Notes: a model not told the origin generated them from the sequence alone. DNA of 64,000 bases from VRUE01 sp963805455 (GCA_963805455.1 CAWDUJ010000001.1:1-64000); one strand, 5' to 3'; shown: positions 33,337 to 43,137, counted from the first letter of the stretch. Numbers and translations: made by a program.

Positions 33337-36228
33337 ATGAGGAATCGGACGGGATCTACGGGGACTGCAGGCATCGCTGTTGCGGTCGCTCTGCTGTGTC
33401 TCCTCGCGCTCCCCTGTGCGGCTTCGGGGGTCACGGGCGGCCCGGTGATTCCAGTCAATACGACAACCGCCGGATATCAAAGGAATCCGGTGATCGCAGA
33501 TGATGAAACCGGCGGCTTCACAGTCGCCTGGCAGAGCTGGCCCGACGTATCCGAAGGGGACCTGAGCCCGATGAAATACGATATCTATGCTCGCCGCTTT
33601 GACGCCTCCGGGGCGCCGGTGAGCGGTGAGATCCCGGTCAACACGACGACTCACGGTTCGCAGGAGGAACCGGCGATCGCCGGGGACGGCAGTGGCGGCT
33701 TCGTCGTCGCCTGGATTGACGGCCAGCCGGACGGAGCCGGATTCGAAAGCAGCGTTCGCGTGCGCCGCTTCGACGCCTCCGGCCAATCGCTGGGTGGCGA
33801 GATCACCGTCGGGACGTCCCAAACAGGCCTCGAGTACAGCCCCGCGATCACACATGACGAAGGCGGGGGATTCACGGTCGCCTGGGAGAACGTGGAGGGC
33901 GGCGGGGCGACGCCGTACCGGATTCTTGCGCGGCGGTTCGACGTCTCCGGCAACCCCTTGGGAAGCCCGATCGTGGCGAACACGCCGGTGCCGACCAAAC
34001 TGGACTCACCCGATATCGCAGCCACCGAAACCGGCGGCTTTGTAGCCACCTGGGTGGGTCGCGACCCTCAGGAATCTCGCACCGTGGTCTTCATGCGGCG
34101 GTTTGACGCCGCGGGCACCCCGACCTGCCCCGAAAGGGAAAGAGAAGAAGCGCAGGGAAAAGTGCCGGCCGAAGCCATGTGCCCGGAGGTCCCGGTCAAT
34201 CCGAGCTTCGCCCTGAAGCAGATCGCGCCCGCGATCATCGCGATCGCCGGAGGCGGCTTCGACATCGCCTGGAACGGCGAAGTCACCGATGGAATCTACG
34301 TCCGCCCGTTCTATCTAACAGGCGAGCCGAAGCGCGGCCCGGTCCGGGTCGATCCGCCGACGCACAGCAGCGCGGCCGACCCGGCGATCGCCGCCGATCC
34401 CAATGGTGGGTTCACGGTGGCCTGGCGTGGGAGCGAAGAACCCGGCTCACCCGAACGCGTCTTCGCGCGCCGCTTCGCAGACGGCGGTGTCGCGCTGACA
34501 ACCGCCGTTCCGCTCGACCCCGGTTCCGGCTTCCCGGATCAGCCGGCGATCGTCGGTGACGGCAGTGGCGGTTTCGCCGTCGCCTGGGTGCGGCAGTTGG
34601 ATCTTGAACAGGGAGGCCGGGACGTATTCGCGCGACAGTTCGTCGGGGTGCCCGAGACGAGCATCGAAGCCGGGCCCCAGGCCCTGACCAATGAAGTCAA
34701 CCCAACCTTCCGCTTCGCCTCCGACACAGAATTTGCGAAATTCCAGTGCAGGCTCGACGGTGGCCAATTTTTCTTGTGTGAGTCTCCGCTCCGAATCGCC
34801 CCACCGCTGTCAGACGGCCCCCACACGTTCGAAGTTCGGGCAACCAACGGCACGATCGATCAGAGCCCGGCCGCCTCCAGCTTCACGGTCGACACAGTCG
34901 GCCCCGATGTCGAAATCGAGTCGGGTCCCTCGGGCGTAATCGACGAAAGCTCCCCTAGCGTCACCTTCTCCTCCGGCGACCCGAATGCGACCTTCGAATG
35001 CAAGGTCGACCTCGACGCCTACGAACCCTGCTCTCCCCCGCTCGTGCTCGGCCCGCTGGGCGACGGCCCCCACTCCTTCATCGTGCGCTCGAGGGACCCC
35101 GCCGGAAACTTTTCCCTGACCATGGCGGCGCGCGAATTCGCGATCGACACCCATCCGCCGACCGTCTCGATCCTCGCCGGGCCCGAGGCCGGGGCGACGA
35201 TCAACGACGTCACCCCGACCTTCGACTTCGACGCCAATGAGGCGGTGACGTTCGAATGCAGGATCGACGCAGCGGCGCCGGAGCCATGCGGCCCGCCGTT
35301 CACGACGGCGCCTCTTGCCGATGGCCCTCACGTATTCGCCCTGACCGGCACCGACCTGGTCGGCCTCACCAGTTCGAAGAGCCGCGAATTTACGGTCGAC
35401 ACGACCGCCCCCGAGACCAAGATTGCCTCCGGCCCCTCGGGTCCGATCAACAGCCGCACGCCGACCTTCGCCTTTGGGGCCGATGAGCCGGGCGCAGCCT
35501 TCGAATGCCGGGTCGACGACGGCGCCTTCCGGGCGTGCAGCTCGCCGGACACGACCTCGGGACTGCTCGACGGGCCACACACATTCTCGGTCCGAGCTTT
35601 GGATGAGATCGGCAACGCGGACGCAACGCCCGCGAGTCGCAGCTTCATCGTCGACACCGTCGCCCCCGACACCGCGATCGACTCCGGTCCCTCGAGCCTC
35701 GGCAACGACCCGACGCCGACCTTCGGCTTCGGATCCTCCGAGCCCGGCTCGACCTACGAATGCAGCCTCAACTCCGCACCCTTCACGCCCTGCGGCTCGC
35801 CCTACACCAGCGTCCCGCTGTCGGACGGCTCCCACACATTCGACGTCCGGGCGATCGACCGGGTCTCCAACACCGATCCGATTCCCGCCTCCGAGGCCTT
35901 TATCGTCGATACCAGGGCGCCATCGGTGAGGGTCCGCGCAGGGAAGCGGCAGTCTGTGGAGAGGCCGATCAGGGTCACGGTCAGCTGCACCGAGGACTGC
36001 GCGCTGATCGTCACCGGCCGGGTCTCCGTCCCCCGCGCCGGGACGTTCGGACTGCGGACCGTACGTCGGAAGCTCGAAGCGGGGAGGGGCGCGATGGTCA
36101 GTCTCAAGCCGCGCGGCGCGAAGCCCCCGAAGGGCCCCGACGGTAGGGTCGTCCTCAAGTTCAGAGCCACCGATCGCGCCGGGAACACGAGGAAGGCAGG
36201 CCTCCGTGTACCGCTCGCCGGGCCCTGA
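33337..36228 (+). CDS. large secreted protein with Ig-like repeats
   Basis: 963 residues, signal peptide (AVALLCLLALPCAASG). Residues 40-440 hold repeated units of the form PAIAxDGxGGFxVAW...RRFDASG, a beta-propeller-like pattern. From about 445, six Ig-like units of about 88 residues follow (TPTFGFGSSEPGSTYECSL, SDGSHTFDVRAID, VDT). The tail is a basic beta domain. Extracellular, probably a surface or adhesion protein; function unknown. Confidence 0.8.
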   Translation: MRNRTGSTGTAGIAVAVALLCLLALPCAASGVTGGPVIPVNTTTAGYQRNPVIADDETGGFTVAWQSWPDVSEGDLSPMKYDIYARRFDASGAPVSGEIPVNTTTHGSQEEPAIAGDGSGGFVVAWIDGQPDGAGFESSVRVRRFDASGQSLGGEITVGTSQTGLEYSPAITHDEGGGFTVAWENVEGGGATPYRILARRFDVSGNPLGSPIVANTPVPTKLDSPDIAATETGGFVATWVGRDPQESRTVVFMRRFDAAGTPTCPEREREEAQGKVPAEAMCPEVPVNPSFALKQIAPAIIAIAGGGFDIAWNGEVTDGIYVRPFYLTGEPKRGPVRVDPPTHSSAADPAIAADPNGGFTVAWRGSEEPGSPERVFARRFADGGVALTTAVPLDPGSGFPDQPAIVGDGSGGFAVAWVRQLDLEQGGRDVFARQFVGVPETSIEAGPQALTNEVNPTFRFASDTEFAKFQCRLDGGQFFLCESPLRIAPPLSDGPHTFEVRATNGTIDQSPAASSFTVDTVGPDVEIESGPSGVIDESSPSVTFSSGDPNATFECKVDLDAYEPCSPPLVLGPLGDGPHSFIVRSRDPAGNFSLTMAAREFAIDTHPPTVSILAGPEAGATINDVTPTFDFDANEAVTFECRIDAAAPEPCGPPFTTAPLADGPHVFALTGTDLVGLTSSKSREFTVDTTAPETKIASGPSGPINSRTPTFAFGADEPGAAFECRVDDGAFRACSSPDTTSGLLDGPHTFSVRALDEIGNADATPASRSFIVDTVAPDTAIDSGPSSLGNDPTPTFGFGSSEPGSTYECSLNSAPFTPCGSPYTSVPLSDGSHTFDVRAIDRVSNTDPIPASEAFIVDTRAPSVRVRAGKRQSVERPIRVTVSCTEDCALIVTGRVSVPRAGTFGLRTVRRKLEAGRGAMVSLKPRGAKPPKGPDGRVVLKFRATDRAGNTRKAGLRVPLAGP

Positions 36229-36288
36229 GCGGGCCTAACGAATGCTCCGATCCGTGCGCCTTTTGCCGGCATCGAAGATGATTCCGGG

Positions 36289-37008
36289 ATGAGCACCCCT
36301 GAGCTCGACGGCCGGGTGATCGCCATTGCCGGGATCGGCGGCGGGCTCGGCCCGGAGGTCGCCGAGCGGCTGGCGGAGGCGGGGGCCGTGATCTGCGGTG
36401 GCGGCCGGGAGCAGGCCGATGCCGACGGGGTGGGCGAGCGCCTCGGGCTGCCCGAGGAGCGGTGGGACGGCCGCGCCGTCGATCTCCTCGACGAGGGGGA
36501 GGCGGAGGCCTGGTGCGCGGCCCTGGTCGAGCGCTTCGGCCGGGTCGACGGGTTGATCCACCTGGTCGGCGGCTGGCGCGGGGGCGAGCCGCTGGTCACG
36601 GCGCCGCTCGCCGACTGGGATCTGCTCCACGACCTCCTGATCCGGACCGTTCAGCACACCTCCCGCGCCTTCCACGAGGCGCTGGTGGCGAGCGGCCACG
36701 GCCGCTTCGTCCTCGTCTCCGCAAAGCAGGCGCAGAACCCGACGAACGAGAACGCCTCCTACGCGGCCGCCAAGGCCGCCGCCGAGGCCTGGACCCTCGC
36801 CCTCGCCGACGGCTTCGCCGGCAAGGGGGCGACGGCCAACATCATCGTCGTCGACGCGATCCTGACCCGGCAGATGCGAGAGGAGAGCCCGGGCAAGGAG
36901 TTCCCGACCTTCACCCCCGCCGAGCACATCGCCGAGGCGATTGCATTCCTCTGCTCAGTTGGGGCCGCGGAGATGAACGGGCAGCGGCTGCCGCTTACGA
37001 TGCGTTGA
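36289..37008 (+). CDS. SDR-family oxidoreductase
   Basis: 239 residues. The N-terminal nucleotide loop is GIGGGLG, a variant of TGxxxGxG. NAG is replaced by HLVGG. The catalytic S-Y-K set is VLVSAKQAQ and SYAAAKAA. Full-length classical SDR. Its stop overlaps the start of the MerR gene (TGATG), so they are co-translated. Substrate unknown. Confidence 0.85.
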   Translation: MSTPELDGRVIAIAGIGGGLGPEVAERLAEAGAVICGGGREQADADGVGERLGLPEERWDGRAVDLLDEGEAEAWCAALVERFGRVDGLIHLVGGWRGGEPLVTAPLADWDLLHDLLIRTVQHTSRAFHEALVASGHGRFVLVSAKQAQNPTNENASYAAAKAAAEAWTLALADGFAGKGATANIIVVDAILTRQMREESPGKEFPTFTPAEHIAEAIAFLCSVGAAEMNGQRLPLTMR

Positions 37009-37808
37009 TGAGCCCGGGGAAATCAGAAGCCGCTTCCAACGGCGAAATGACGATCAGGGAGCTGGCCGAGCGGACCGGGATGACCGTCCGCAACATCCGC
37101 GCCCACCAGACGCGCGGCCTGCTGCCGCCGCCGGTGGTCCGCGGCCGCACCGGCTACTACAACGAAGAGCACGTGGTCCGGATCGAGCTGACCCGCGAAA
37201 TGCAGGCCGACGGCCTCAATCTCGAGGCGATCCGCCGGGTGCTGGAAAGCGGCGACGGATCCGCCACGGCGATCTCCGATTTCACGCGGCTGATGCGCGT
37301 CCCGTTCGAAGACGAGGCGCCGGAGATCATCGACGGAGAGGAGCTGGTTGGGATCTTCGGCGAAGGCAGGAACCAGGAGCGGCGCGAGAGGACCGAAAAG
37401 CTCGGGATCATCCGCACCCTCCCCGACGGCAGGATCGAGGTGATCAGCCCCCGCATGCTGCAGGCGGCGGCCGAGCTGGCCGGGCTCGGCATCAGCTCCG
37501 AGGCGGCGCTGGGGGTCGCGGAGAGACTGAAACGCCATTCCGACGGCGCCGCCCGCGCCTTCGTCAGCCTGTTCCAACAGGAGCTCTGGGGGCCGTTCGA
37601 GAAGGCCGGCCACCCCGAGCAGGACTGGCAGCACATGGCCGAGGCGCTCGAAAAACTGCGGCCGCTCGCGACGGGAACCGTGCTGGCAATGTTCCAGATC
37701 GCGATGGGCGAGGCGGTCGAGAAGGAGGCCGATCGGACCCTGAGGCGCGCAGCCCGCGAGATCAAACCGGCGAAACCGGCCAAACGGAAGCCGAAACGCG
37801 GCGGCTAG
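37008..37808 (+). CDS. MerR-family transcriptional regulator
   Basis: 266 residues from ATG 37008. The winged-helix starts MTIRELAERTGMTVRNIRAH, with recognition sequence QTRGLLPPP and RTGYYNEEHVVRI. The C-terminal 180 residues are helical and unlike metal sensors, so the ligand is unknown. Coupled to the SDR gene, which it may control. Confidence 0.85.
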   Translation: MSPGKSEAASNGEMTIRELAERTGMTVRNIRAHQTRGLLPPPVVRGRTGYYNEEHVVRIELTREMQADGLNLEAIRRVLESGDGSATAISDFTRLMRVPFEDEAPEIIDGEELVGIFGEGRNQERRERTEKLGIIRTLPDGRIEVISPRMLQAAAELAGLGISSEAALGVAERLKRHSDGAARAFVSLFQQELWGPFEKAGHPEQDWQHMAEALEKLRPLATGTVLAMFQIAMGEAVEKEADRTLRRAAREIKPAKPAKRKPKRGG

Positions 37809-37871
37809 GCCGGAATTTGCGGAAGGCGGGCCGGGTGCCGCCGCCGAGCGGAAACGGATAATCCTGGGCTG

Positions 37872-39044
37872 ATGAGTGGATCTGAGACGGCCGCGGCCGG
37901 CGTCGCCGGCGAACAGGCGCCCGAGGCGCTGACCGGGGTCCTGCCCTGGCAGGAGCTGAGCCGGGCGATCGAGGCCGAATGGGTGACGTCGGGCGATTAC
38001 CGGATCCGGCCCGAGGCGATCCAACCGGCCAGCATCGACCTCCGCCTCGGCGACTTCGCCTGGGCGCTGCGATGCAGCTTCCTGCCCGACATCGACTCGA
38101 CCGTCGAGGAGAAGATCGAGGGCCTCGCGTTCCAGCGGGTCGATCTCCGTGACGGCGCCGTGCTCGAGCGCGACCGGCCCTACCTGGTGCCGCTGATCGA
38201 GGAGCTCGCGCTGCCCGACGAGGTTCGCGCCAAGGCGAACCCGAAGAGCTCGACCGGCCGGCTCGACGTATTCACCCGGGTGCTGACCGATCGCCACCAC
38301 CGCTTCGACGAGATCCGCCCCGGCTACCACGGCCGGCTCTATCTCGAGATCGTCCCGCGCTCGTTCGCGATCCAGGTCCAGACGGGCCTTTCGCTGAACC
38401 AGCTCCGCCTGGCCCGCGGCGAGGTGCGGCTCGGAGACGATGAGATCCGCAGCCTGCAGGCCGAGTTCCCGCTCCTCTACCTCGACTCCCACGCACTGCG
38501 CGAGTCCGAGCTGGCCCTCGCCGACGGCCTCTTCCTCAGCGTCGACCTCTCCGGGCCCAGCGACCGGATCGTCGGCTACCGGGCGAAGAAGAACAGCCTC
38601 CCGATCGACCTCTCGAGGGTTCGCGCCTACCGCTGGACCGACTACTGGGACCCGGTCTTCCCGGAGGCCGGAGGCCGGATCGTCCTCGAGCCGGAGATCT
38701 TCTACCTGCTGCTATCGGCGGAGGGCGTCTGCATCCCACCGCAGATCGCCGCCGAGATGATGGCCTACGACCCGACCGCCGGCGAGCTTCGCACCCACTA
38801 CGCCGGGTTCTTCGATCCCGGGTTCGGCTACGACCGGGCTGGAGATCGCCACGGCAGCCGCGCCGCGCTGGAGGTCAGGGCGCGCGACGTCTCGTTCATG
38901 GTCGAGCACCGCCAGCCGGTCTGCAAGCTGGCGCTGGAGCGGACGACCGCCCCGGCCGAGCGCCTCTACGGGGAGGACCTGGGGTCGAACTACCAGGGCC
39001 AGGTGACGATGCTCAGTAAGCACTTCGAGGAGCAGTCCGGATAA
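37872..39044 (+). CDS. 2'-deoxycytidine 5'-triphosphate deaminase, two-domain form
   Basis: 390 residues, about twice the length of a single Dcd. N-terminal half: PASIDLRLGDFAW, KANPKSSTGRLDVFTRVL, GRLYLEIVPRSFAIQ. C-terminal half repeats the fold: VYRAKKNSLPIDLS-like strand, YDPTAGELRTHYAGFFDPGF and EVRARDVSFMVEHRQPVC. Deaminates dCTP to dUTP for pyrimidine nucleotide supply. The stop overlaps the convergent MerR gene by 32 bases. Confidence 0.87.
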   Translation: MSGSETAAAGVAGEQAPEALTGVLPWQELSRAIEAEWVTSGDYRIRPEAIQPASIDLRLGDFAWALRCSFLPDIDSTVEEKIEGLAFQRVDLRDGAVLERDRPYLVPLIEELALPDEVRAKANPKSSTGRLDVFTRVLTDRHHRFDEIRPGYHGRLYLEIVPRSFAIQVQTGLSLNQLRLARGEVRLGDDEIRSLQAEFPLLYLDSHALRESELALADGLFLSVDLSGPSDRIVGYRAKKNSLPIDLSRVRAYRWTDYWDPVFPEAGGRIVLEPEIFYLLLSAEGVCIPPQIAAEMMAYDPTAGELRTHYAGFFDPGFGYDRAGDRHGSRAALEVRARDVSFMVEHRQPVCKLALERTTAPAERLYGEDLGSNYQGQVTMLSKHFEEQSG

Positions 39045-39471
39045 GGGTCCGGACCCGGCGCCGGCGCGCTACCAGCTCCTCTTCGAGCCGCGAGATCTCC
39101 CGCTTACGCCTCCGCACCAGCTCGAGCTGCTTGGCGATGTGCTCGAGCGACTCGTCGAGGATCTCGCGGCGCCGGACCGGGTCCTCGACCCCCGCTTTCC
39201 ACTCCCGGCGCAGGGCGGCGCGGGCGTCCTCGGCGGTGACCAGGTCCTTCAGCTCCTCGAGAGAGACGCCGAGCAGGTCCTTCAGCCGCAGCAGCTCGGT
39301 GAGGCGCTCGACGTCGCCGCTCTCATAGGTTCGGTGGGCGCCCGGCTCGCGGTCGCCGGCGGCGGGGAGGAGGCCGATCTCCTCGTAGTAGCGAATCGTC
39401 CGCGGGGTCGTTCCGGTCAGCTTCGCGACTTCACCGATCCGCAGCTCTGCGGAGCCGTTCTCGTCGCTCAT
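39013..39471 (-). CDS. MerR-family transcriptional regulator
   Basis: 152 residues. LRIGEVAKLTGTTPRTIRYY and EEIGLLPAAGDREPGAHRTY form the classic MerR DNA-binding domain; a long coiled-coil helix follows (LEHIAKQLELVRRRKREI). No metal-binding cysteines. Overlaps the stop of the upstream MFS gene by 4 bases (ATGA), so it is the second gene of that operon and probably regulates it. Confidence 0.88.
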   Translation of the reverse strand: MSDENGSAELRIGEVAKLTGTTPRTIRYYEEIGLLPAAGDREPGAHRTYESGDVERLTELLRLKDLLGVSLEELKDLVTAEDARAALRREWKAGVEDPVRRREILDESLEHIAKQLELVRRRKREISRLEEELVARRRRVRTLIRTAPRSAY

Positions 39472-40982
39472 CGTGCCGCGGCCTCCTCGAACAGGCCCTC
39501 GTCGGCGCCGCGCGGCGCGGCGACGTGGCTGGGGCGCAGGAGCGAGACTCCGGCCCCGATCACCGATGTCGCGGCAAGGACCCAGAGGGCGGTGTGCATG
39601 TTGTGGATGAACGGCGCCAGCTGCGCTTCGGTCAGGCCCGAGGCGAGCCCGGAGAAGATCGCGAAGAGGACTTCCTGCGGCACCGCGGCGGTCACGATCG
39701 CGAGCACGAAGGCGATCGAGATCACGGCGCCGGTGTTCTGAAGCATCGTCCGCGCGCCGGCGGCGATCCCGCGGCGCTCGGCGGGGACGGTCCCCATCAT
39801 CGCGGCGGTGTTGGGCGAGTTGAACATGCCCGAGCCGATCCCGACCAGGCCGAGCCAGAGCATGCTCTCCCAGTAGGGGCTGTCAGCCTGGAGCGTCGTC
39901 ATCCCGGCGAGGGCGAGGGCGCCGACCAGCATCCCCAGGGCCGCCAGCATCCGCGAGCCGTGCCGGTCCGCGTAGATCCCCGCCAGCGGTGAGGCGATCA
40001 GCATCCCGATCGCCATCGGGGCGAGCTTGATCCCGGCGGTGATCGGGTCGTCGCCCTGGGCGCCCTGGAAGTAGAAGACGAAGATGAAGAGGAGGGCGAA
40101 GCGGGAGAGGCCGTTGATGAAGGCGGCCCCGGTCGCGGCGGCGAACAGCCGGTTGCGGAAGATGCTGAGGTCGAGCATCGGGGCGCTGCCGCGGTGCTCG
40201 ATCGCGACGAACAGCGGCAGCAGCACCGCGCTGGCGATCAGCGAGCCGATCACGAGCGGGTCATCCCAGCCGGAGAGCCCACCGCGTGAGATCCCGTAGA
40301 CGAGGCCGGTGAGGCCGAGGACGAATGTGATCGTCCCGCCGATGTCGAGGCCGCGCACGGGGTCGCGCGAGGAGAGGTCGCGGAGGACGAGGGCCGCCCA
40401 CAGCGCCCCGGCGATCGCGAGCGGGACGTTGAACCAGAAGACCCAGTGCCAGGAGATTGCGACGAGGGCGCCGCCGAGGACGGGGCCGATGACGAGGCCG
40501 ATCGCGGCGACCATGGTGTTGGTGCCCATCGCGACACCGAGCTGCTCCCTCGGGAAGGCGTCGGTGACGAGGGCGGGCCCGTTGGCGAAGATGAAGGCGC
40601 CGCCGATCCCCTGGATGACCCGCCAGACGATCAGCTCGGTGCCCGAGGAGGAGAACCCGGCGCCGAGCGAGGCGAGGCCGAAGACGACGAAGGCGCCGAC
40701 GAAGGCCGTCTTGCGCCCGAAGAGGTCGGAGAGGCGCCCGGCGGTGAGGACCAGCACGGTCGAGGAGATCATGTAGGCGAGGATCACCCAGACAAGCCCG
40801 AGGAGCGAGGTTCCGAGCGAGCGCTCGAGGTCGGGGAGGGCGATGATCAGGGTGCCGGAGTTGGTGGCGACGAGGAGCATCCCGAGGCTCGTGCAGGAGA
40901 GGGCCCACCAGCGGTAGTTCTCATGGTCGGCGTCCACCCCGACGCCCGACCGTCGCTGGTCAAATCTCTTTCTTACGTTCAC
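39468..40982 (-). CDS. MFS transporter, DHA2 (14-helix) drug-efflux type
   Basis: 504 residues from GTG 40980-40982. Fourteen hydrophobic helices. Motif A is GRLSDLFGRKTAFVG, motif C region is GLVIGPVLGGALVAISWHWV, typical of DHA2 proton antiporters. Cytoplasmic membrane multidrug efflux is the family role. An imperfect dyad (TTACGT-TC-ACGTCA, 40974-40987) overlaps the start. Confidence 0.9.
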   Translation of the reverse strand: MNVRKRFDQRRSGVGVDADHENYRWWALSCTSLGMLLVATNSGTLIIALPDLERSLGTSLLGLVWVILAYMISSTVLVLTAGRLSDLFGRKTAFVGAFVVFGLASLGAGFSSSGTELIVWRVIQGIGGAFIFANGPALVTDAFPREQLGVAMGTNTMVAAIGLVIGPVLGGALVAISWHWVFWFNVPLAIAGALWAALVLRDLSSRDPVRGLDIGGTITFVLGLTGLVYGISRGGLSGWDDPLVIGSLIASAVLLPLFVAIEHRGSAPMLDLSIFRNRLFAAATGAAFINGLSRFALLFIFVFYFQGAQGDDPITAGIKLAPMAIGMLIASPLAGIYADRHGSRMLAALGMLVGALALAGMTTLQADSPYWESMLWLGLVGIGSGMFNSPNTAAMMGTVPAERRGIAAGARTMLQNTGAVISIAFVLAIVTAAVPQEVLFAIFSGLASGLTEAQLAPFIHNMHTALWVLAATSVIGAGVSLLRPSHVAAPRGADEGLFEEAAAR

Positions 40983-41050
40983 GTCAGATACCTTAGCGCG
41001 GGCCGCGCCCCGCCCGCAGCCCGGGTGCCGATGCCGTCTAGGATGATCCG

Positions 41051-41512
41051 ATGGCGGAGCGGACCTGGCAGGTCTACCTATCGGGGGAGATCCACTCCGA
41101 CTGGCGCCAGCGGATCGAGGCGGGCGTCGGCGAGGCGGGTCTCCCGGTCGAGTTCTCGGCCCCGGTCACCGATCACTCCGCCTCCGACGACGCCGGGGTC
41201 GGCACACTCGGCGAGGAGACCGAGCCCTTCTGGCGGGACCAGATGGGAGCCGGCGTCAACTCGATCCGGACCCAGACGCTGATCCGCGCCGCCGACGTCG
41301 TCGTCGTCCGCTTCGGCGACAAATACCGGCAGTGGAACGCCGCCTTCGATGCGGGCTACGCGGCGGCGCTCGGCACCCCCTACGTGACCCTCCACGACGC
41401 CGAGCTCGACCACGCGCTGAAGGAGGTCGACCGCGCCGCCCAGGGGACGGCGCGGAGCGCCGAGCAGGTCGTCGCCGTCCTCCGCTACGTGATCCGTGGC
41501 GAGCTGGGCTGA
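41051..41512 (+). CDS. YtoQ family protein
   Basis: 153 residues. WQVYLSGEIHSDWRQRI, PVTDHSASDDAG and IRAADVVVVRFGDKYRQWNA match the YtoQ family along the whole length. The nucleotide-deoxyribosyltransferase-like fold is suggested by DVVVVRFG followed by DAGYAAALGTP. Function unproven. Followed 6 bases later by a SnoaL-like gene. Confidence 0.85.
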   Translation: MAERTWQVYLSGEIHSDWRQRIEAGVGEAGLPVEFSAPVTDHSASDDAGVGTLGEETEPFWRDQMGAGVNSIRTQTLIRAADVVVVRFGDKYRQWNAAFDAGYAAALGTPYVTLHDAELDHALKEVDRAAQGTARSAEQVVAVLRYVIRGELG

Positions 41513-41518
41513 GGCGCC

Positions 41519-42004
41519 GTGACCGCCGAGGCCAACCGGGCATTGATCGAGCGCTTCTACGAGGCGTTCGGCCGCCGCGACGGCGCCGAGATGACGGCCT
41601 GCTATTCCGACGACGCCCACTTCCGCGACCCGGCCTTCGGCGACCTCCAGGGCGACGAGGTCGGGGCGATGTGGCGGATGCTGACCGGCCGCGCGACCGA
41701 TCTCGAGATCGAACTGCGCGAGCACGACGCCGACGAGGACTCCGGCGGCGCCCACTGGATCGCCCGCTACACCTTCTCCAGCGGCCGCAGGGTCCTCAAC
41801 GACATCCAGGCTTCCTTCCGCTTCTCCGACGGTCTGATCGCCGACCACGTCGACGAGTTCGACTTCCGCCGCTGGGCCCGGCAGGCGCTCGGCCCGACCG
41901 GGCTGGCGGTGGCGACCCTGCCGCCGCTGCGCAGGGCAGCCGGCCGCAAAGCCCGCGCTCAGCTCGACGAGTTCATGCAGGCCGAGAGCGTCCGGGGCCC
42001 CTAG
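41519..42004 (+). CDS. SnoaL-like polyketide cyclase/NTF2-like protein
   Basis: 161 residues from GTG 41519. IERFYEAFGRRDGAEMTACY, SDDAHFRDPAFGDLQG and FSDGLIADHVDEFDFRRWA are diagnostic of the SnoaL-like group. It probably forms an operon with the YtoQ gene. No catalytic role can be read. Confidence 0.85.
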   Translation: MTAEANRALIERFYEAFGRRDGAEMTACYSDDAHFRDPAFGDLQGDEVGAMWRMLTGRATDLEIELREHDADEDSGGAHWIARYTFSSGRRVLNDIQASFRFSDGLIADHVDEFDFRRWARQALGPTGLAVATLPPLRRAAGRKARAQLDEFMQAESVRGP

Positions 42005-42030
42005 CCCGCGGTCCCGTCCGTACCCGCATG

Positions 42031-42044
42031 CGAACATACGTTCG
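42031..42044. promoter_or_regulatory. LexA/SOS box
   Basis: CGAACATACGTTCG fits the actinobacterial LexA consensus CGAAC-N4-GTTCG exactly. It ends one base before the ATG at 42046 of the radical SAM gene, so repressor binding would block transcription or its start. Confidence 0.75.
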
Positions 42045-42045
42045 T

Positions 42046-43063
42046 ATGAGATGGGATTCACAGCGACTCGAGAAGGAGGACGCAGGCAGGCTGTTCGGTC
42101 TGGCCGAGGAAGCGGTGATCAGGACATTCGACGCCCCCGAGGCGCTCGGCATTCGATTCCACGAGGTCCGCGCGAAGTCGGCCCTCAATCGAGTGCCGGG
42201 AGGCCGATACGGATTCGAATGGACGATCAACCCCTTTCGCGGCTGCACCCATGCCTGCCGATTACCGATACTGCTTCGCCCGCCGCACCCACACCTATCT
42301 CGACATGAACGCGGGCCGCGACTTCGAGCGCGAGATCATCGTCAAGGTCAATGTCCCCGAGCTGGTCCGGGCGGAGCTTGCGAAGCCGACCTGGAGGCGG
42401 GAGCTGGTTGCGCTGGGGACGAACACCGACCCCTACCAGTGGGTCGAGAGCCGCTACCGGATGATGCCCGAGATCATCGCGGCGCTGGAGGAGGCCGACA
42501 CGCCGATCTCCGTCCTGACCAAGTCACCGCTCGTGATGCGCGACGTCGATCTCTACGAGCGGATGGCGAAGCGGCTGCCGGTCTCGGTCAACCTCTCGAT
42601 CCCGACCCTCGATCCCGAGGTCTGGCGGGCGACCGAGCCGCACACGCCGAGCCCCGAGGCCCGGCTCGAGGCGGTCGCCGAGCTGCGCCGGCGCGGGATC
42701 GACTCCGGCGTCCTGATCGCGCCCCTGATGCCGGGTATCAACGACAGCCCCGAGCAGGTGCAGCCGATCGTCGATCGCGCCCGCGAGGCCGGCGCCACCT
42801 TTCTCGGCGGCGTCGCGCTGCACCTCCGCGACGAGGTCCGCGACGTGTTCTTCGGCTGGCTGGAATCGAAACGGCCCGACCTGATCCCGAAATACGAGCA
42901 GCTCTACTCCGACCGCGCCTACCTACAACCGGCCCAGCGCCAACGCGCCACCCGCGCCGTCCGCGGCTGGGGCCGCACCCGCGGGAAGACAGGCCGAGAG
43001 CGGGCGCGAGCAATCTGGAGCGGAGAGCATGCCTGCCAGGCGACGACCGGTTCCGGCCTGTGA
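42046..43063 (+). pseudogene. Rv2578c-type radical SAM protein, frameshifted in the Fe-S motif
   Basis: ATG 42046 gives MRWDSQRLEKEDAGRLFGL, the usual start of the family. The first frame runs to NPFRGCTHAC near 42260. The second (from about 42265) continues YCFARRTHTYLDMNAGRDFE, then MGTNTDPYQ-type ALGTNTDPYQWVESRYRMM, to the stop at 43063. The join is a 7-base insertion: CGATTAC followed by CGATAC, where one copy would give C-R-Y-C and restore the CxxxCxxC cluster site. Spore-photoproduct-lyase-like repair enzyme. Likely controlled by the LexA box. Confidence 0.8.
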
Positions 43064-43097
43064 CGCCGGAGTTGCGGGATCAGCTGACCGCCAGGAG

Positions 43098-43125
43098 GCG
43101 CTCTTCTAGGCGTCTTGAGGAGCGC
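43098..43125. terminator. hairpin between convergent genes
   Basis: GCGCTCTTC (43098-43106) pairs with GAGGAGCGC (43117-43125), one G-T pair, loop of 10. It follows the radical SAM gene and precedes the larger nested repeat. Confidence 0.45.
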
Positions 43126-43137
43126 TGGAGGAAGGGA

